From contig JAUNDE010000005.1 in the NCBI GenBank assembly GCA_030526265.1, forward strand, positions 18,580 to 82,579: DNA of 64,000 bases. Direction: 5' to 3'. The notes beneath the pieces were generated by a model, which made no database searches, was not told the DNA's origin, and saw only the letters and a program-made list of their open reading frames with translations. Below, piece by piece: positions 34,841 through 43,509 of the stretch. The stretch comes from Eubacteriales bacterium. Lineage in GTDB: Bacteria > Bacillota > Clostridia > Lachnospirales > Lachnospiraceae. Each line of letters starts with the position of its first letter. The first letter of the stretch is position 1. A program made the position numbers and the translations under genes.

Positions 34841-35224
34841 ATGGATGTGATTCAGGTCGCAATGACAGGGATTGTTGGGGTTCTTTTGGCAATTCAATTC
34901 AAGAGTGGAAAAAGTGAGTATGGGATCTATATAGTAACAGGGGTCAGTGTCCTGATCTTTTTTGGTATTCTGGGTCAGTTTTCTGTTATTTCAGATGCAG
35001 TCTTTGAAATGGGAACATTTTTGAATCTGGATGCTTCATACCTTCAGACATTGATGAAAATGATAGGAATTACATATGTGTCAGAGTTCGCTTCAGCAAT
35101 CTGTAAAGATGCCGGATATCAAACGATAGCAGTGCAGATTGAGATATTTGCAAAGATTATGATTCTTCTGTTCTGTATTCCGGTTCTTTCCATGGTGATG
35201 GAAAAGATAGGGGGCTTTCTATGA
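34841..35224 (+). CDS. spoIIIAD: Stage III sporulation protein AD
   Basis: A 127-residue integral membrane protein, about four helices, with the family stretches FKSGKSEYGIYI, KMIGITYVSEFASAICKDAGY and a C-terminal IPVLSMVMEKIGG. Spacing to spoIIIAC is 18 nt. Its TGA overlaps the tandem ATG codons of spoIIIAE. Confidence 0.94.
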   Translation: MDVIQVAMTGIVGVLLAIQFKSGKSEYGIYIVTGVSVLIFFGILGQFSVISDAVFEMGTFLNLDASYLQTLMKMIGITYVSEFASAICKDAGYQTIAVQIEIFAKIMILLFCIPVLSMVMEKIGGFL

Positions 35225-36396
35225 TGAAAACTTATAAAAGGATGTCTGAAGTTTCAGTTGGTCTTCTGTGCTTTTTCCTGTTTTTTTTGATCAATGATAT
35301 AAGTGCCTTTGCAGAAGATATTGGGACGGCTGATCAGGAAAATGTGTCAGAACAGATTTTGGATATGATCGATGAATCGGAAATAGATGAGATGCTTAGG
35401 GAATTGTTTCCTCAGGAAAAGATCCATTTGAAAGATGTGGTTCGAGAAATAATGAAGGGGAAACTTGAGCTGGACGAAAAACTCCTGGAACGAATTGTAA
35501 AAGATCAGATTTTCTATGCATTGAAAGCGAACGGTCAGGGAATGAAGTATATCATGATCCTTGCAATCGGATCTGCGCTTCTGATAAATATTTCAGGAAT
35601 CTTCCAAACGAAACAGATTTCTGAAATCAGTTTTTTCGTTTTATATATGCTTCTTATTGGAGTCTGTCTTGCTTCTTATGAGGCGGCTTCTGACTGGGTA
35701 GGGGATGGTGTGAACCGGCTTGTTTCATTTATGAAAGTTCTGTATCCGGTATATTTTGTTTCCCTTACTGTTGCAAAAGGAAGCTTTACATCGATGGGAT
35801 TTTATCATCTCACACTTCTGCTTGTTGTACTGTCAGAAGTGTTTGTGTTGAATGTCATACTGCCAATGATTCATTTCTATGTCATTACCAGGATATTGAA
35901 CAGCATGCAGATGGAGGATTATCTGTCGAAACTTGCAGAGTTTTTGGAAATGGCCATTAGCTGGATGCTTAAGACAATGATCGGTTTTATGGTGGGATTA
36001 AATGTTGTACAGGGTCTGATCGCACCGACAGCAGACAGTGTGAAAAGAAGCTTTGTGACAAAAGGGGTGGAAGCAATCCCTGCTATCGGAGATGCACTTG
36101 GCGGGACAACAGAGGTTATTCTGGGAACGGCAATACTTATAAAAAACAGCATCGGAGTATTTGCTGCAGTTGTCTGCTGCCTGCTGTGTCTTGTCCCGCT
36201 TCTGCAGATTGCTTTTATTACGATTTCATATAAAATATCGGCAGCAGTGATTCAGCCTGTATCGGATGAGCGGATTGTAGAATGTATAAGCGGGATCGGA
36301 GAGGGATGCCGTATGCTGATGAAAACTGTATTCTCAAGTGGATTATTATTTCTGCTAACAATTACGATCGTTGCGTGTACGACAAGTTCTGTGTGA
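35221..36396 (+). CDS. spoIIIAE: Stage III sporulation protein AE
   Basis: A 391-residue polytopic membrane protein. An N-terminal signal-type helix (to about residue 30) is followed by an acidic extracytoplasmic stretch (EDIGTADQENVSEQ to about 95), then about seven membrane helices. The conserved KSFVTKG-like segment VKRSFVTKGVEAIPAIGDALGG and YKISAAVIQPVSDERIVECI mark the family. The start ATG overlaps the spoIIIAD stop. Confidence 0.95.
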   Translation: MMKTYKRMSEVSVGLLCFFLFFLINDISAFAEDIGTADQENVSEQILDMIDESEIDEMLRELFPQEKIHLKDVVREIMKGKLELDEKLLERIVKDQIFYALKANGQGMKYIMILAIGSALLINISGIFQTKQISEISFFVLYMLLIGVCLASYEAASDWVGDGVNRLVSFMKVLYPVYFVSLTVAKGSFTSMGFYHLTLLLVVLSEVFVLNVILPMIHFYVITRILNSMQMEDYLSKLAEFLEMAISWMLKTMIGFMVGLNVVQGLIAPTADSVKRSFVTKGVEAIPAIGDALGGTTEVILGTAILIKNSIGVFAAVVCCLLCLVPLLQIAFITISYKISAAVIQPVSDERIVECISGIGEGCRMLMKTVFSSGLLFLLTITIVACTTSSV

Positions 36397-36404
36397 GGGG
36401 ATTA

Positions 36405-36740
36405 ATGTTAGAGTATTTGAGTGAGTGGATGAAACAGATTGCATATTACATGGTATTAGTGACAATGGTAATACAGCTGACGGCAGGAAAGAGTTACCAG
36501 AAGTATATTCGAATGTTTACTGGAATTGTTCTTGTACTTTTTGTATTATCTCCGGCTGCGAAGTTTGCATCTGTTGATTTCCGGGAAATTATGGATTCTG
36601 TGAAAAACAGGTATGAGCAGGAATTGAGAGAGGCGGAAATGAACTGGCGCGAGAGCATTGATCAGAATCAGAACGGAACTGATGATAATGAGGATGTGTC
36701 GGGGACGATAGAAGTGGAGGAAATTCAAATTGGACAGTAA
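36405..36740 (+). CDS. spoIIIAF: Stage III sporulation protein AF, short form
   Basis: A 111-residue protein with two membrane helices (about 10-28 and 33-49, MVLVTMVIQL, FTGIVLVLFVLSP) and the family motif LTAGKSYQKYIRMFTGIVL. The remaining 60 residues are a charged helix (VKNRYEQELREAEM) and an acidic tail. Bacillus SpoIIIAF is about 200 residues with a ring-building C-terminal domain, which is not seen here. The much longer frame from 36282 lies inside spoIIIAE and is rejected in favour of ATG 36405 after GAGGGG. The next gene's TTG start lies inside its end. Confidence 0.9.
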   Translation: MLEYLSEWMKQIAYYMVLVTMVIQLTAGKSYQKYIRMFTGIVLVLFVLSPAAKFASVDFREIMDSVKNRYEQELREAEMNWRESIDQNQNGTDDNEDVSGTIEVEEIQIGQ

Positions 36741-37332
36741 AGGGAAAAAACAGAATCCTGCACGGAAAATAAAAGCTCTTTTGCAGCAAAATATGAAAAA
36801 AGACCGGTTGATGATCCTGATGTTAGCAGGGATTCTTCTTATCGTGATAGCAGTTCCGGTATCTGACAGGAATGGGGAATATGAAGATGGAGAGATTTCA
36901 AAGGAAAGCGACATGGTTTTTTCCCTGGAACAATATTCATACTATTTGGAGCAGAAACTGGAAGACTCACTTTCAAAAATAGAGGGAGCCGGAGAAGTGT
37001 CTGTGATGATCACATGGAAATCGTCTTCGGAGAAAATTGTTGAGAAAGATAAAGAGAGTACAAGTGAGTCGCTGGAAGAAACGGACAGTCAGGGAGGAAG
37101 CAGAACAACAAAAAATATTACCAGTTCGGACAGGTCGATTTATAGAAATTCCGGAGAAGGATCAGAGGAAGGAGAACCGTATGTAACCAAGGAGATCAGT
37201 CCTGTTGTGGAAGGTGTGATCATTATTGCACAGGGAGGTGACCACCCTGTTGTTGTTCAAAATATTACAGAGGCCGTGCAGGCATTATTTGATATAGACA
37301 CGCATAAGATAAAAGTAATGAAAGGAAATTAA
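36730..37332 (+). CDS. spoIIIAG: Stage III sporulation protein AG
   Basis: A 200-residue single-pass protein (membrane helix about 28-45) whose extracytoplasmic domain forms the large ring of the channel in Bacillus. Ring-building motif segments are LEDSLSKIEGAGEVSVMITW and the C-terminal VVEGVIIIAQGGDHPVVVQNITEAVQALF. A Ser/Glu/Thr-rich insertion (about 100-145) lies between. The start codon is TTG, with GGAGG (36716-36720) 9 nt upstream. It overlaps spoIIIAF by 11 nt. Confidence 0.93.
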   Translation: MDSKGKKQNPARKIKALLQQNMKKDRLMILMLAGILLIVIAVPVSDRNGEYEDGEISKESDMVFSLEQYSYYLEQKLEDSLSKIEGAGEVSVMITWKSSSEKIVEKDKESTSESLEETDSQGGSRTTKNITSSDRSIYRNSGEGSEEGEPYVTKEISPVVEGVIIIAQGGDHPVVVQNITEAVQALFDIDTHKIKVMKGN

Positions 37333-37333
37333 A

Positions 37334-37984
37334 ATGAAACAGAGGGAGGGTACGAGTTTGAAACGTATATTTCGAAGAAATCAGATAATCATTGCAGCAC
37401 TGGCGATCATGATCGCAGTTGCGGGATATTTGAATTATTCAGGAAAATTGTTTGGAAAAGGAGCTGTTTCGGAAACAAGCAATGAACTTACGAATATGGA
37501 ATTATTAGATATTTCGGATGAGGATGTGGAGACAACCGGAGAAATCGCAAGTACGGATACGGAAGAGACGGATGGAGAAGCAGAGGGAACGCCGGGTGAG
37601 GCTGTACTGACAAACGGAAATGCCAGTTCGGTTGTTGCGGAAGCAAAAGTAACGAGAGAACAGGTGCGTGCGAAAAATAAAGAGTCTCTCATGGAAATTA
37701 TCGATAACACAAATCTGAGTGATGCTCAGAAGCAGGATGCAGTAGATCAGCTTCTTGAAATGACAACATTTGCGGAAAAGGAAGCAGCTGCTGAGACGAT
37801 GCTTGCATCAAAAGGATTTAAGCAGGCGGTGGTCAGCCTTACGCAGGAAGGCGCAGATATTGTTGTGAGTGCTGAGCAGCTTTCGGAAGCGGACAGAGCG
37901 CAGATTGAGGATATTGTTACAAGAAAAACAGGTGTAGCACCGGAAAAAATCGTGATTACACCGATTGGTTCTGTAAATGATTAG
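37334..37984 (+). CDS. spoIIIAH: Stage III sporulation protein AH
   Basis: A 216-residue single-pass protein that pairs with forespore SpoIIQ in the intercellular channel. One membrane helix (about 17-35) is followed by an acidic Ser/Thr/Glu linker and a YscJ-like ring domain (about 110-216, REQVRAKNKESLMEIIDN, KQDAVDQLLEMTTFAEKEAAAE, SKGFKQAVVSL). ATG 37334 is used. A TTG at 37358 also has a strong GGGAGGG site 7 nt upstream and would give the shorter MKRIFRRNQ start. It ends the spoIIIA operon. Confidence 0.93.
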   Translation: MKQREGTSLKRIFRRNQIIIAALAIMIAVAGYLNYSGKLFGKGAVSETSNELTNMELLDISDEDVETTGEIASTDTEETDGEAEGTPGEAVLTNGNASSVVAEAKVTREQVRAKNKESLMEIIDNTNLSDAQKQDAVDQLLEMTTFAEKEAAAETMLASKGFKQAVVSLTQEGADIVVSAEQLSEADRAQIEDIVTRKTGVAPEKIVITPIGSVND

Positions 37985-38011
37985 GGAAGGTAAAAAACCT
38001 TTCCTATTTTA
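37983..38011 (+). terminator. Terminator after spoIIIAH
   Basis: AGGGAAGGT (37983-37991) pairs with ACCTTTCCT (37997-38005, one wobble), followed by ATTTT. It overlaps the stop codon. Confidence 0.75.
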
Positions 38012-38095
38012 CTGTGCGTACAGAATAATCTTTTGATGACAGATTCTGAAGGTTAAAAATCAGTGATGGTATTTAAAATAAAATGAATTAAATAA

Positions 38096-38123
38096 TTGAC
38101 AAAAAGTTTATTAATAGTATAAT
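38096..38123 (+). promoter_or_regulatory. Sigma-A promoter of the cupin regulator-potABCD operon
   Basis: TTGACA (38096-38101), 16-nt spacer, TATAAT (38118-38123), about 70 nt before the regulator start codon. Confidence 0.8.
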
Positions 38124-38145
38124 TAAATCTGTTGCAAAAAGTTTA
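38100..38145 (+). promoter_or_regulatory. Direct repeats over the pot promoter, candidate operator
   Basis: CAAAAAGTTTA occurs at 38100-38110 (in the promoter spacer) and again at 38135-38145 (just after the expected transcription start), 35 bp apart. A further AAAAAGTT follows near 38148. Placement fits repression by the XRE-cupin protein encoded next. Confidence 0.45.
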
Positions 38146-38195
38146 GTAAAAAGTTATTTTGAGTTTAGGAATTGTTGTAAAAGAGGACAGATGAT

Positions 38196-38753
38196 ATGGA
38201 GATCGATTATATCAATGAACATATAGGAAATAAGATAAAGGATTTGAGAAATCGCAATGGACTTACGCAGCAGGAACTTGCAGACAGAACCGAATTGACG
38301 AAGGGATTTATCTCTCAGCTAGAGCGAGGGCTTGTGTCTCCTTCGGTTGTGACACTGCTTGATCTGATCGAGTGTCTTGGGATTACAGCCTCAGAGTTCT
38401 TTAAGGAGGCAGAAGAAGAACATATTGTATATTCGGAAGAAGGTTATTTTGAGAAGATCGATGATGCGGGCAACAGTATACAGTGGGTGGTCCCCGCAGC
38501 GCAGAAATATCAGATGGAACCACTTCTTGTTGTAGTACAGCCAAAGCAGAGTCTGGAAGAGGATAAGCCTCATGACGGAGAAGAGTTCGGATATCTGATT
38601 TCCGGAAGATTAAATCTCTATTTCGGAGAGAAGGTCTACCACGTGAAAGCGGGCGAAAGCTTTTATTATCCCGCAAAGAAAAATCACAGGATCGAGAATC
38701 CGGGAAACAGACCAGCGAAGTTTATCTGGGTCAGTACACCACCGATGTTTTAA
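38196..38753 (+). CDS. XRE-family transcriptional regulator with cupin domain
   Basis: A 185-residue regulator of the PuuR-like type. An N-terminal HTH (about 12-66, RNRNGLTQQELADRTELTKGFISQLERG) is followed by a C-terminal cupin fold (about 105-182, LISGRLNLYFGEKVYHVKAGESFYYPAKKNHRIENPG). Such proteins often control polyamine uptake or use, and here potABCD follows after 68 nt, so polyamine sensing is the natural guess. AGAGGACAG lies before the ATG. The repeated AAAAAGTTTA elements at the promoter are candidate binding sites. Confidence 0.9.
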   Translation: MEIDYINEHIGNKIKDLRNRNGLTQQELADRTELTKGFISQLERGLVSPSVVTLLDLIECLGITASEFFKEAEEEHIVYSEEGYFEKIDDAGNSIQWVVPAAQKYQMEPLLVVVQPKQSLEEDKPHDGEEFGYLISGRLNLYFGEKVYHVKAGESFYYPAKKNHRIENPGNRPAKFIWVSTPPMF

Positions 38754-38821
38754 CAGAATCAGGTATCGAAGCGGATTGCGAGAATCCGATTGATCATAAA
38801 GAATGAGAGCAGGAGAATACG

Positions 38822-40261
38822 ATGAATCAGAGTACAAATATTATTGAGTTAAAGCACATAGTTAAAAAATTTGAAGACGGGTTTGTAGCTGTTGAAGATT
38901 TTAATCTTGAAGTTAAGAGGGGAGAATTTGTTACGTTTCTAGGACCTTCCGGATGCGGAAAGACAACAACCCTTCGAATGATCGCCGGATTTGATAATCC
39001 TTCTGAGGGACAGATTCTGTTGAACGGAAAGTCAATTACAGAACTTCCTCCAAATAAACGTCCTATCAATACTGTTTTTCAGAGATATGCGTTGTTCCCT
39101 CATATGAATATCTTTGACAATATTGCATTTGGATTAAAGCAGAAAAAAACATCTGGAAATCAGATCGTGAAAAAGGTGAAAAAAGTATTGGAACTGGTAG
39201 ACCTGGAAGGATTTGAGAACCGTAAAGTATCTACATTGTCCGGAGGTCAGCAGCAGAGAGTTGCGATTGCACGTGCTGTTGTAAACGAGCCGGAGATCCT
39301 TCTTCTTGATGAACCTCTTGGTGCACTGGATCTGAAAATGCGCAAGGAGATGCAGCTTGAGCTGAAGCAGATGCACAGAGAGCTTGGCATCACATTTATT
39401 TATGTAACGCATGATCAGGAAGAGGCGCTTACAATGTCTGACAAGATTGTTGTTATGTCTGAAGGTAAGATCCAGCAGATCGGAACACCGGAAGATATTT
39501 ACAATGAGCCAAAGAATGCATTTGTTGCGGACTTTATCGGAGAAAGCAATATTTTCAATGGAATTATGACAGGAAAGCTGAAAGCACGTTTTTGCGGCGG
39601 AGAGTTTGCATGTGTTGATGATGTCGAAGAAGGTACACATATCACGGCTGTTGTCAGACCGGAAGATGTGCTCATTACACGTCCGGAAGACGGAACTGTT
39701 CGCGGCATTGTCAATTCTGTGATCTTTAAGGGAATGCACTATGAGATTACAGTGGATTCCGGAAAATATGAGATGGTGATTCGCTCTGTCGATCCGGTGA
39801 ATGTTGGAGACTGGGTTGGCATGTGTGTAGAGCCTGATGATATCCATATTATGATCGCAGAAGATCATACGAATTCGTTTGTGGTTGGAGTTACAAAGAA
39901 TAACACTCTGGAATATAACGAGACAGAACTTGATGTGTCGCTTACAAGTATTATTCGGGGAAGTAGAGAAACAGAAGATGGCGGATTGCTGGATGCGAAT
40001 GGTGTTGAGATCGATGTGAAAAAACTTCGTATCAGAGGAGAAATCCAGCCTCAGGATATCAGACTGACAGATGTACAGGAAGACGGCCTGGTGCAGGGAT
40101 ATATCAGTAATCTGATCTACAAGGGAGACCATTACAGTTATGTAATACGAACAGACATTGGACAGGATTTTGTTGTCGATGACGAATATCTCTGGAATAT
40201 GGAGGATCAGGTGGGACTGATCATTCCAACGGAGAAAGTGAACTTTTCAGTAAAACGATAA
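38822..40261 (+). CDS. potA: Spermidine/putrescine ABC transporter ATPase, extended
   Basis: A 479-residue ABC ATPase. Walker A is GPSGCGKTT (41-49), the signature is LSGGQQQRVAIARA, Walker B is ILLLDEPLGALD, and the H-loop is YVTHDQEEAL. The first 230 residues match PotA closely. After it comes a TOBE-type regulatory region of about 240 residues, some 100 longer than in usual PotA (about 370). TAVVRPEDVLI and a second similar stretch (GEIQPQDIRLTDV, with GDHYSYVIRTD echoing GMHYEITVDSG) suggest an internal duplication. It drives polyamine import by PotBCD, whose genes follow after 12 nt. Confidence 0.93.
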   Translation: MNQSTNIIELKHIVKKFEDGFVAVEDFNLEVKRGEFVTFLGPSGCGKTTTLRMIAGFDNPSEGQILLNGKSITELPPNKRPINTVFQRYALFPHMNIFDNIAFGLKQKKTSGNQIVKKVKKVLELVDLEGFENRKVSTLSGGQQQRVAIARAVVNEPEILLLDEPLGALDLKMRKEMQLELKQMHRELGITFIYVTHDQEEALTMSDKIVVMSEGKIQQIGTPEDIYNEPKNAFVADFIGESNIFNGIMTGKLKARFCGGEFACVDDVEEGTHITAVVRPEDVLITRPEDGTVRGIVNSVIFKGMHYEITVDSGKYEMVIRSVDPVNVGDWVGMCVEPDDIHIMIAEDHTNSFVVGVTKNNTLEYNETELDVSLTSIIRGSRETEDGGLLDANGVEIDVKKLRIRGEIQPQDIRLTDVQEDGLVQGYISNLIYKGDHYSYVIRTDIGQDFVVDDEYLWNMEDQVGLIIPTEKVNFSVKR

Positions 40262-40273
40262 GGAGGAGGATTC

Positions 40274-41068
40274 ATGCATAAAATTTCATTTTCCAGAAAA
40301 GCACTGGGAATTCCCTATGTAATTTTCTTAATGCTGTTTGTTGTTGCACCTCTTTTTGTATTGATTTACTATGCTTTTACGAATGGGAGTGGACAGCCTA
40401 CATTACAGAATCTGACAGGATTCTTTTCTGATCCAAATACATTAGGAACTCTTTTCTATAGTTTTGGGATAGCAATGACGACGACACTTGTGTGTCTTTT
40501 GCTTGCATATCCTACAGCATATATTCTTGCAACGAGCAAGCTTAAGGGGCAGTCTGTGATCATTATGCTGTTTATTATGCCGATGTGGATCAATTTTTCG
40601 CTTCGAATTACCGCACTGAAAGAGATTCTTACATGGATTGAGGGAAACCTTGCCTATTACCCGTTCCTGAATGCGGTGATCGGTATGACATACGATTTCC
40701 TTCCGTTTATGATCCTGCCGATCTATACAACGATCTCAAAGCTTGACGGTGCGCTGCTTGAGGCTGCAAGAGATCTGGGCGCAGATGAGCTGACTGCATT
40801 TTTGAAAGTGACACTGCCCCTTTCTGTGCCTGGGATCATCAGCGGTGTTTCGATGGTATTCCTCCCGGCAATGACAAACTATGTTGTTCTTGATATGCTG
40901 TACAACAGTACATACATTATGGGAAGTCTGATCGGAAGCTATTTCGCAGCTTATAACTGGCATGGAGGTTCTATGATCGCGCTGATCCTTCTTGCAATTA
41001 TCTGTCTTTTCACGCTTCTGACAAGAGGAGCAGAAGATGAGAATCCAAGAGGAGGTGCCTTGTTATAA
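40274..41068 (+). CDS. potB: Spermidine/putrescine ABC transporter permease PotB
   Basis: A 264-residue permease with about six membrane helices. The EAA loop EAARDLGADELTAFLKVTLPLSVPGI, which contacts PotA, is conserved. AGGAGGAGG precedes the ATG. Its stop overlaps the potC start by one base (TAATG), so translation is coupled. Confidence 0.94.
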   Translation: MHKISFSRKALGIPYVIFLMLFVVAPLFVLIYYAFTNGSGQPTLQNLTGFFSDPNTLGTLFYSFGIAMTTTLVCLLLAYPTAYILATSKLKGQSVIIMLFIMPMWINFSLRITALKEILTWIEGNLAYYPFLNAVIGMTYDFLPFMILPIYTTISKLDGALLEAARDLGADELTAFLKVTLPLSVPGIISGVSMVFLPAMTNYVVLDMLYNSTYIMGSLIGSYFAAYNWHGGSMIALILLAIICLFTLLTRGAEDENPRGGALL

Positions 41069-41868
41069 TGAGAAAATCAGTAAAAGTTCTTTTTATTGTG
41101 TTTGTTATGCTGTTTCTTTATATGCCGATTTTGATGCTGGCATTATACAGCTTTACAACAGCGACGAACATTGGTGCACTTCGCGGGTTTTCCATGCACA
41201 ATTATGTGACACTTTTTACAACACCGGAACTTGTAAGTATGATCTTTGGAACTCTTACACTTGCAATCGGTGCTTCTCTGATCGCTACTGTTCTTGGTAC
41301 GATCGGTGCGATTGGCTCTTTTTATTCCAAAAAGGGAATGGCGTCTGCGATAAATACAATGAATCAGGTACCTGTTGTAAATGCAGATGTTGTCACAGGT
41401 TTTTCTATCTGCATATTGCTTGTTGTTGTGCTTGGAGTGAGTAAAGATACATATATTCCGCTTGTTATAGGACATGTGACACTCTGTGCACCATTTGTGT
41501 ATCTGTCAGTCATTCCAAAACTCAAGCAGATGGATTCAAGTATTTATGAGGCGGCACTTGATCTGGGCGCGACGCCGTTCACTGCACTTGTAAAAATAGT
41601 TCTTCCACAGATACTTTCAGGAATTTTATCAGGATTTGCACTTGCGATCACGTTGTCACTGGATGATTATTTCATCGCAACATATACGAAGCCGGCAACT
41701 TTTGATACGATCAGCACATACGTTGTAAATGCTACGAAAGGCGGACAGACAACGATCAAGACAGCACTTTGGGCATTGTCAACAGTTATTTTTGTGCTCG
41801 TTTTGTTGATTGTATTATTTATGAATTATCAGGCGAACAAAAAATCAGAAGGGACAGAGACAGTATGA
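41068..41868 (+). CDS. potC: Spermidine/putrescine ABC transporter permease PotC
   Basis: A 266-residue permease with about six membrane helices. The EAA loop is EAALDLGATPFTALVKIVLPQILSGI and the SLDDYFIATYTK motif is typical of PotC. It forms the channel with PotB. It overlaps potB by 1 nt and potD by 4 nt (ATGA). Confidence 0.94.
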   Translation: MRKSVKVLFIVFVMLFLYMPILMLALYSFTTATNIGALRGFSMHNYVTLFTTPELVSMIFGTLTLAIGASLIATVLGTIGAIGSFYSKKGMASAINTMNQVPVVNADVVTGFSICILLVVVLGVSKDTYIPLVIGHVTLCAPFVYLSVIPKLKQMDSSIYEAALDLGATPFTALVKIVLPQILSGILSGFALAITLSLDDYFIATYTKPATFDTISTYVVNATKGGQTTIKTALWALSTVIFVLVLLIVLFMNYQANKKSEGTETV

Positions 41869-43376
41869 TGAGAAAAAAGAATAAGTGTATTTCCCTGATC
41901 TTTGCATTCTGTCTCATGATCGGACTTGTTCTTTCTCCGTTTCAGGCAGAGGCAGCGGGGGAATCGAATGAGAAACCGAAGGAGATCAAACTTCGTGTTT
42001 GTAACTGGGAAGAATACATCGATGAGGGTGATTGGGATGAAGAAGAAACGATCGACCTTGACAGCGGGGATATCATTGGTGAGAATTCTATGGTTGAAGA
42101 TTTTGAAGAATGGTATTACGAGACATATGGAATCAAAGTGAGTGTAGAGTATTCTACATTTGGAACCAATGAAGACCTCTATAATATGCTCACGCTTGGC
42201 GATGTGTATGATCTTATATGCCCATCAGAATATATGGTTATGAAATTGATGGCTGAAGAACAGCTGGTTCCTCTTTCAGATGAGTTTTTCAATAAGAGTG
42301 ATGAGAATAATTATTACATTAACGGAGTGTCTCCATATATCCAGTCTGTTTTTGAAAAATCGAAGATCAATGGAGAAAGCTGGAGTAAATATATGGCAGG
42401 ATATATGTGGGGTGTTACAGGAATCGTATATAATCCTGAGATAGTAAGTGAGGAAGATGCTTCAACCTGGAAGATATTAAATAATCCGGACTATTACAGA
42501 CAGGTTACGATCAAAGACAATGTAAGAGATTCTTATTTTGCTGCCATTGGTGCACTGCATTCAGAAGAACTTATGTCGGAAGAGTTCGTAAATGATCCGG
42601 AGTATTCCAGAAAATTGGAAGAGCTTATGAATGATACATCGGAGGAGTCGATCAAAGAAGTTCAGGATTATCTCCAGGATGTGAAAAATAATGCATATTC
42701 TTTTGAAACAGACTCGGGAAAAGCAGATATGGTTACCGGAAAAGTAGTTGCAAATTACCAGTGGTCAGGAGATGCGGTGTATTCGATGGATCAGGCTGAT
42801 GAGGATGATTTTACGCTTGCATTTGCTGTTCCGAAAGAATCGACGAACATATACTTTGACGGATGGGTAATGCTGAAATCAGGAGTGGATGGAGATCCGT
42901 ATAAACAGCATGCAGCAGAAGCTTTCATCAATTTTAATTCAAGACCGGACAATGTGATCCGCAACATGTATTATATCGGATATACATCCGTTATCTCCGG
43001 CGGAGATGATCCGAGGATCTTTGAATATGCGGACTGGAATTTTGGAGCAGAAGATGACGAAGAAGATGTGACAGATTATGATATCAGTTATTTCTTTACA
43101 GATGATAAAGAATCGGAAGATTATATCATCACCGCTCCGACCTCTCAGGTTCGAAGGCAGTTATTTGCTCAGTATCCGTCATCAGATGTGATCAACAGAT
43201 CATCGATCATGATATATTTTGATAAAGAACAAAATGAAGCAATCAATCAGATGTGGATCAATGTCAGATGTTATAACGCACATGACATTCCAATCTGGGC
43301 ATGGGGAATCGCAGCAGCAGCGGTTTTGATGATCGTGTATGCGGCTGTCCATAAATATATGAATAAACGGAACTAA
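41865..43376 (+). CDS. potD: Polyamine-binding protein PotD with C-terminal membrane anchor
   Basis: A 503-residue extracytoplasmic solute-binding protein, clearly of the PotD type (LRVCNWEEYID, STFGTNEDLYNML, YDLICPSEYMVMKL, YMWGVTGIVYNP, ANYQWSGDAVYSMDQ, GWVMLKSG). The N-terminal signal (about 1-31, ending FQAEAAG) has no lipobox cysteine. Instead the C terminus has a membrane helix (about 478-497, WAWGIAAAAVLMIVYAAVH) and a basic tail KYMNKRN, which should hold it on the outer face. It is also longer than usual PotD (about 350), with acidic insertions (DEGDWDEEET, about 45-60, and FGAEDDEEDVTDY). The start ATG overlaps the potC stop, after AAGGGA. Confidence 0.9.
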   Translation: MMRKKNKCISLIFAFCLMIGLVLSPFQAEAAGESNEKPKEIKLRVCNWEEYIDEGDWDEEETIDLDSGDIIGENSMVEDFEEWYYETYGIKVSVEYSTFGTNEDLYNMLTLGDVYDLICPSEYMVMKLMAEEQLVPLSDEFFNKSDENNYYINGVSPYIQSVFEKSKINGESWSKYMAGYMWGVTGIVYNPEIVSEEDASTWKILNNPDYYRQVTIKDNVRDSYFAAIGALHSEELMSEEFVNDPEYSRKLEELMNDTSEESIKEVQDYLQDVKNNAYSFETDSGKADMVTGKVVANYQWSGDAVYSMDQADEDDFTLAFAVPKESTNIYFDGWVMLKSGVDGDPYKQHAAEAFINFNSRPDNVIRNMYYIGYTSVISGGDDPRIFEYADWNFGAEDDEEDVTDYDISYFFTDDKESEDYIITAPTSQVRRQLFAQYPSSDVINRSSIMIYFDKEQNEAINQMWINVRCYNAHDIPIWAWGIAAAAVLMIVYAAVHKYMNKRN

Positions 43377-43388
43377 AATGAGTAGAAT

Positions 43389-43421
43389 ATCAGGGAATTC
43401 ACACATTGTGGATTCCCTGAT
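43389..43421 (+). terminator. Hairpin after potD
   Basis: ATCAGGGAATTCACA (43389-43403) pairs over 15 bp with TGTGGATTCCCTGAT (43407-43421, one wobble). No clear U-tract follows, so termination may be partial. The -35-like TTGTGG of the prfC promoter lies in it. Confidence 0.6.
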
Positions 43422-43434
43422 GTTATGTTATAAT
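43406..43434 (+). promoter_or_regulatory. Possible promoter of prfC
   Basis: TTGTGG (43406-43411), 17-nt spacer, TATAAT (43429-43434). The -35 box is poor and lies in the potD hairpin. Confidence 0.45.
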
Positions 43435-43509
43435 TATTCAATATGCGTAAAACAGGATCGTGATGTATCCGTGAAAATCAGATTATGAGATCAGGAGAGG
43501 AATAGATAT

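Noticed and set aside
36282-36404. 41-codon N-terminal extension of spoIIIAF inside spoIIIAE
   Set aside because: No start signal, and the family begins with the hydrophobic LEYLSEWMKQIAYYMV segment that follows ATG 36405.
39134-40132. 332-residue open frame on the - strand opposite potA
   Set aside because: Its composition (many C, H, I, N, F) is that of an antisense shadow. There is no ribosome-binding site and it lies wholly within a clear potA coding sequence.
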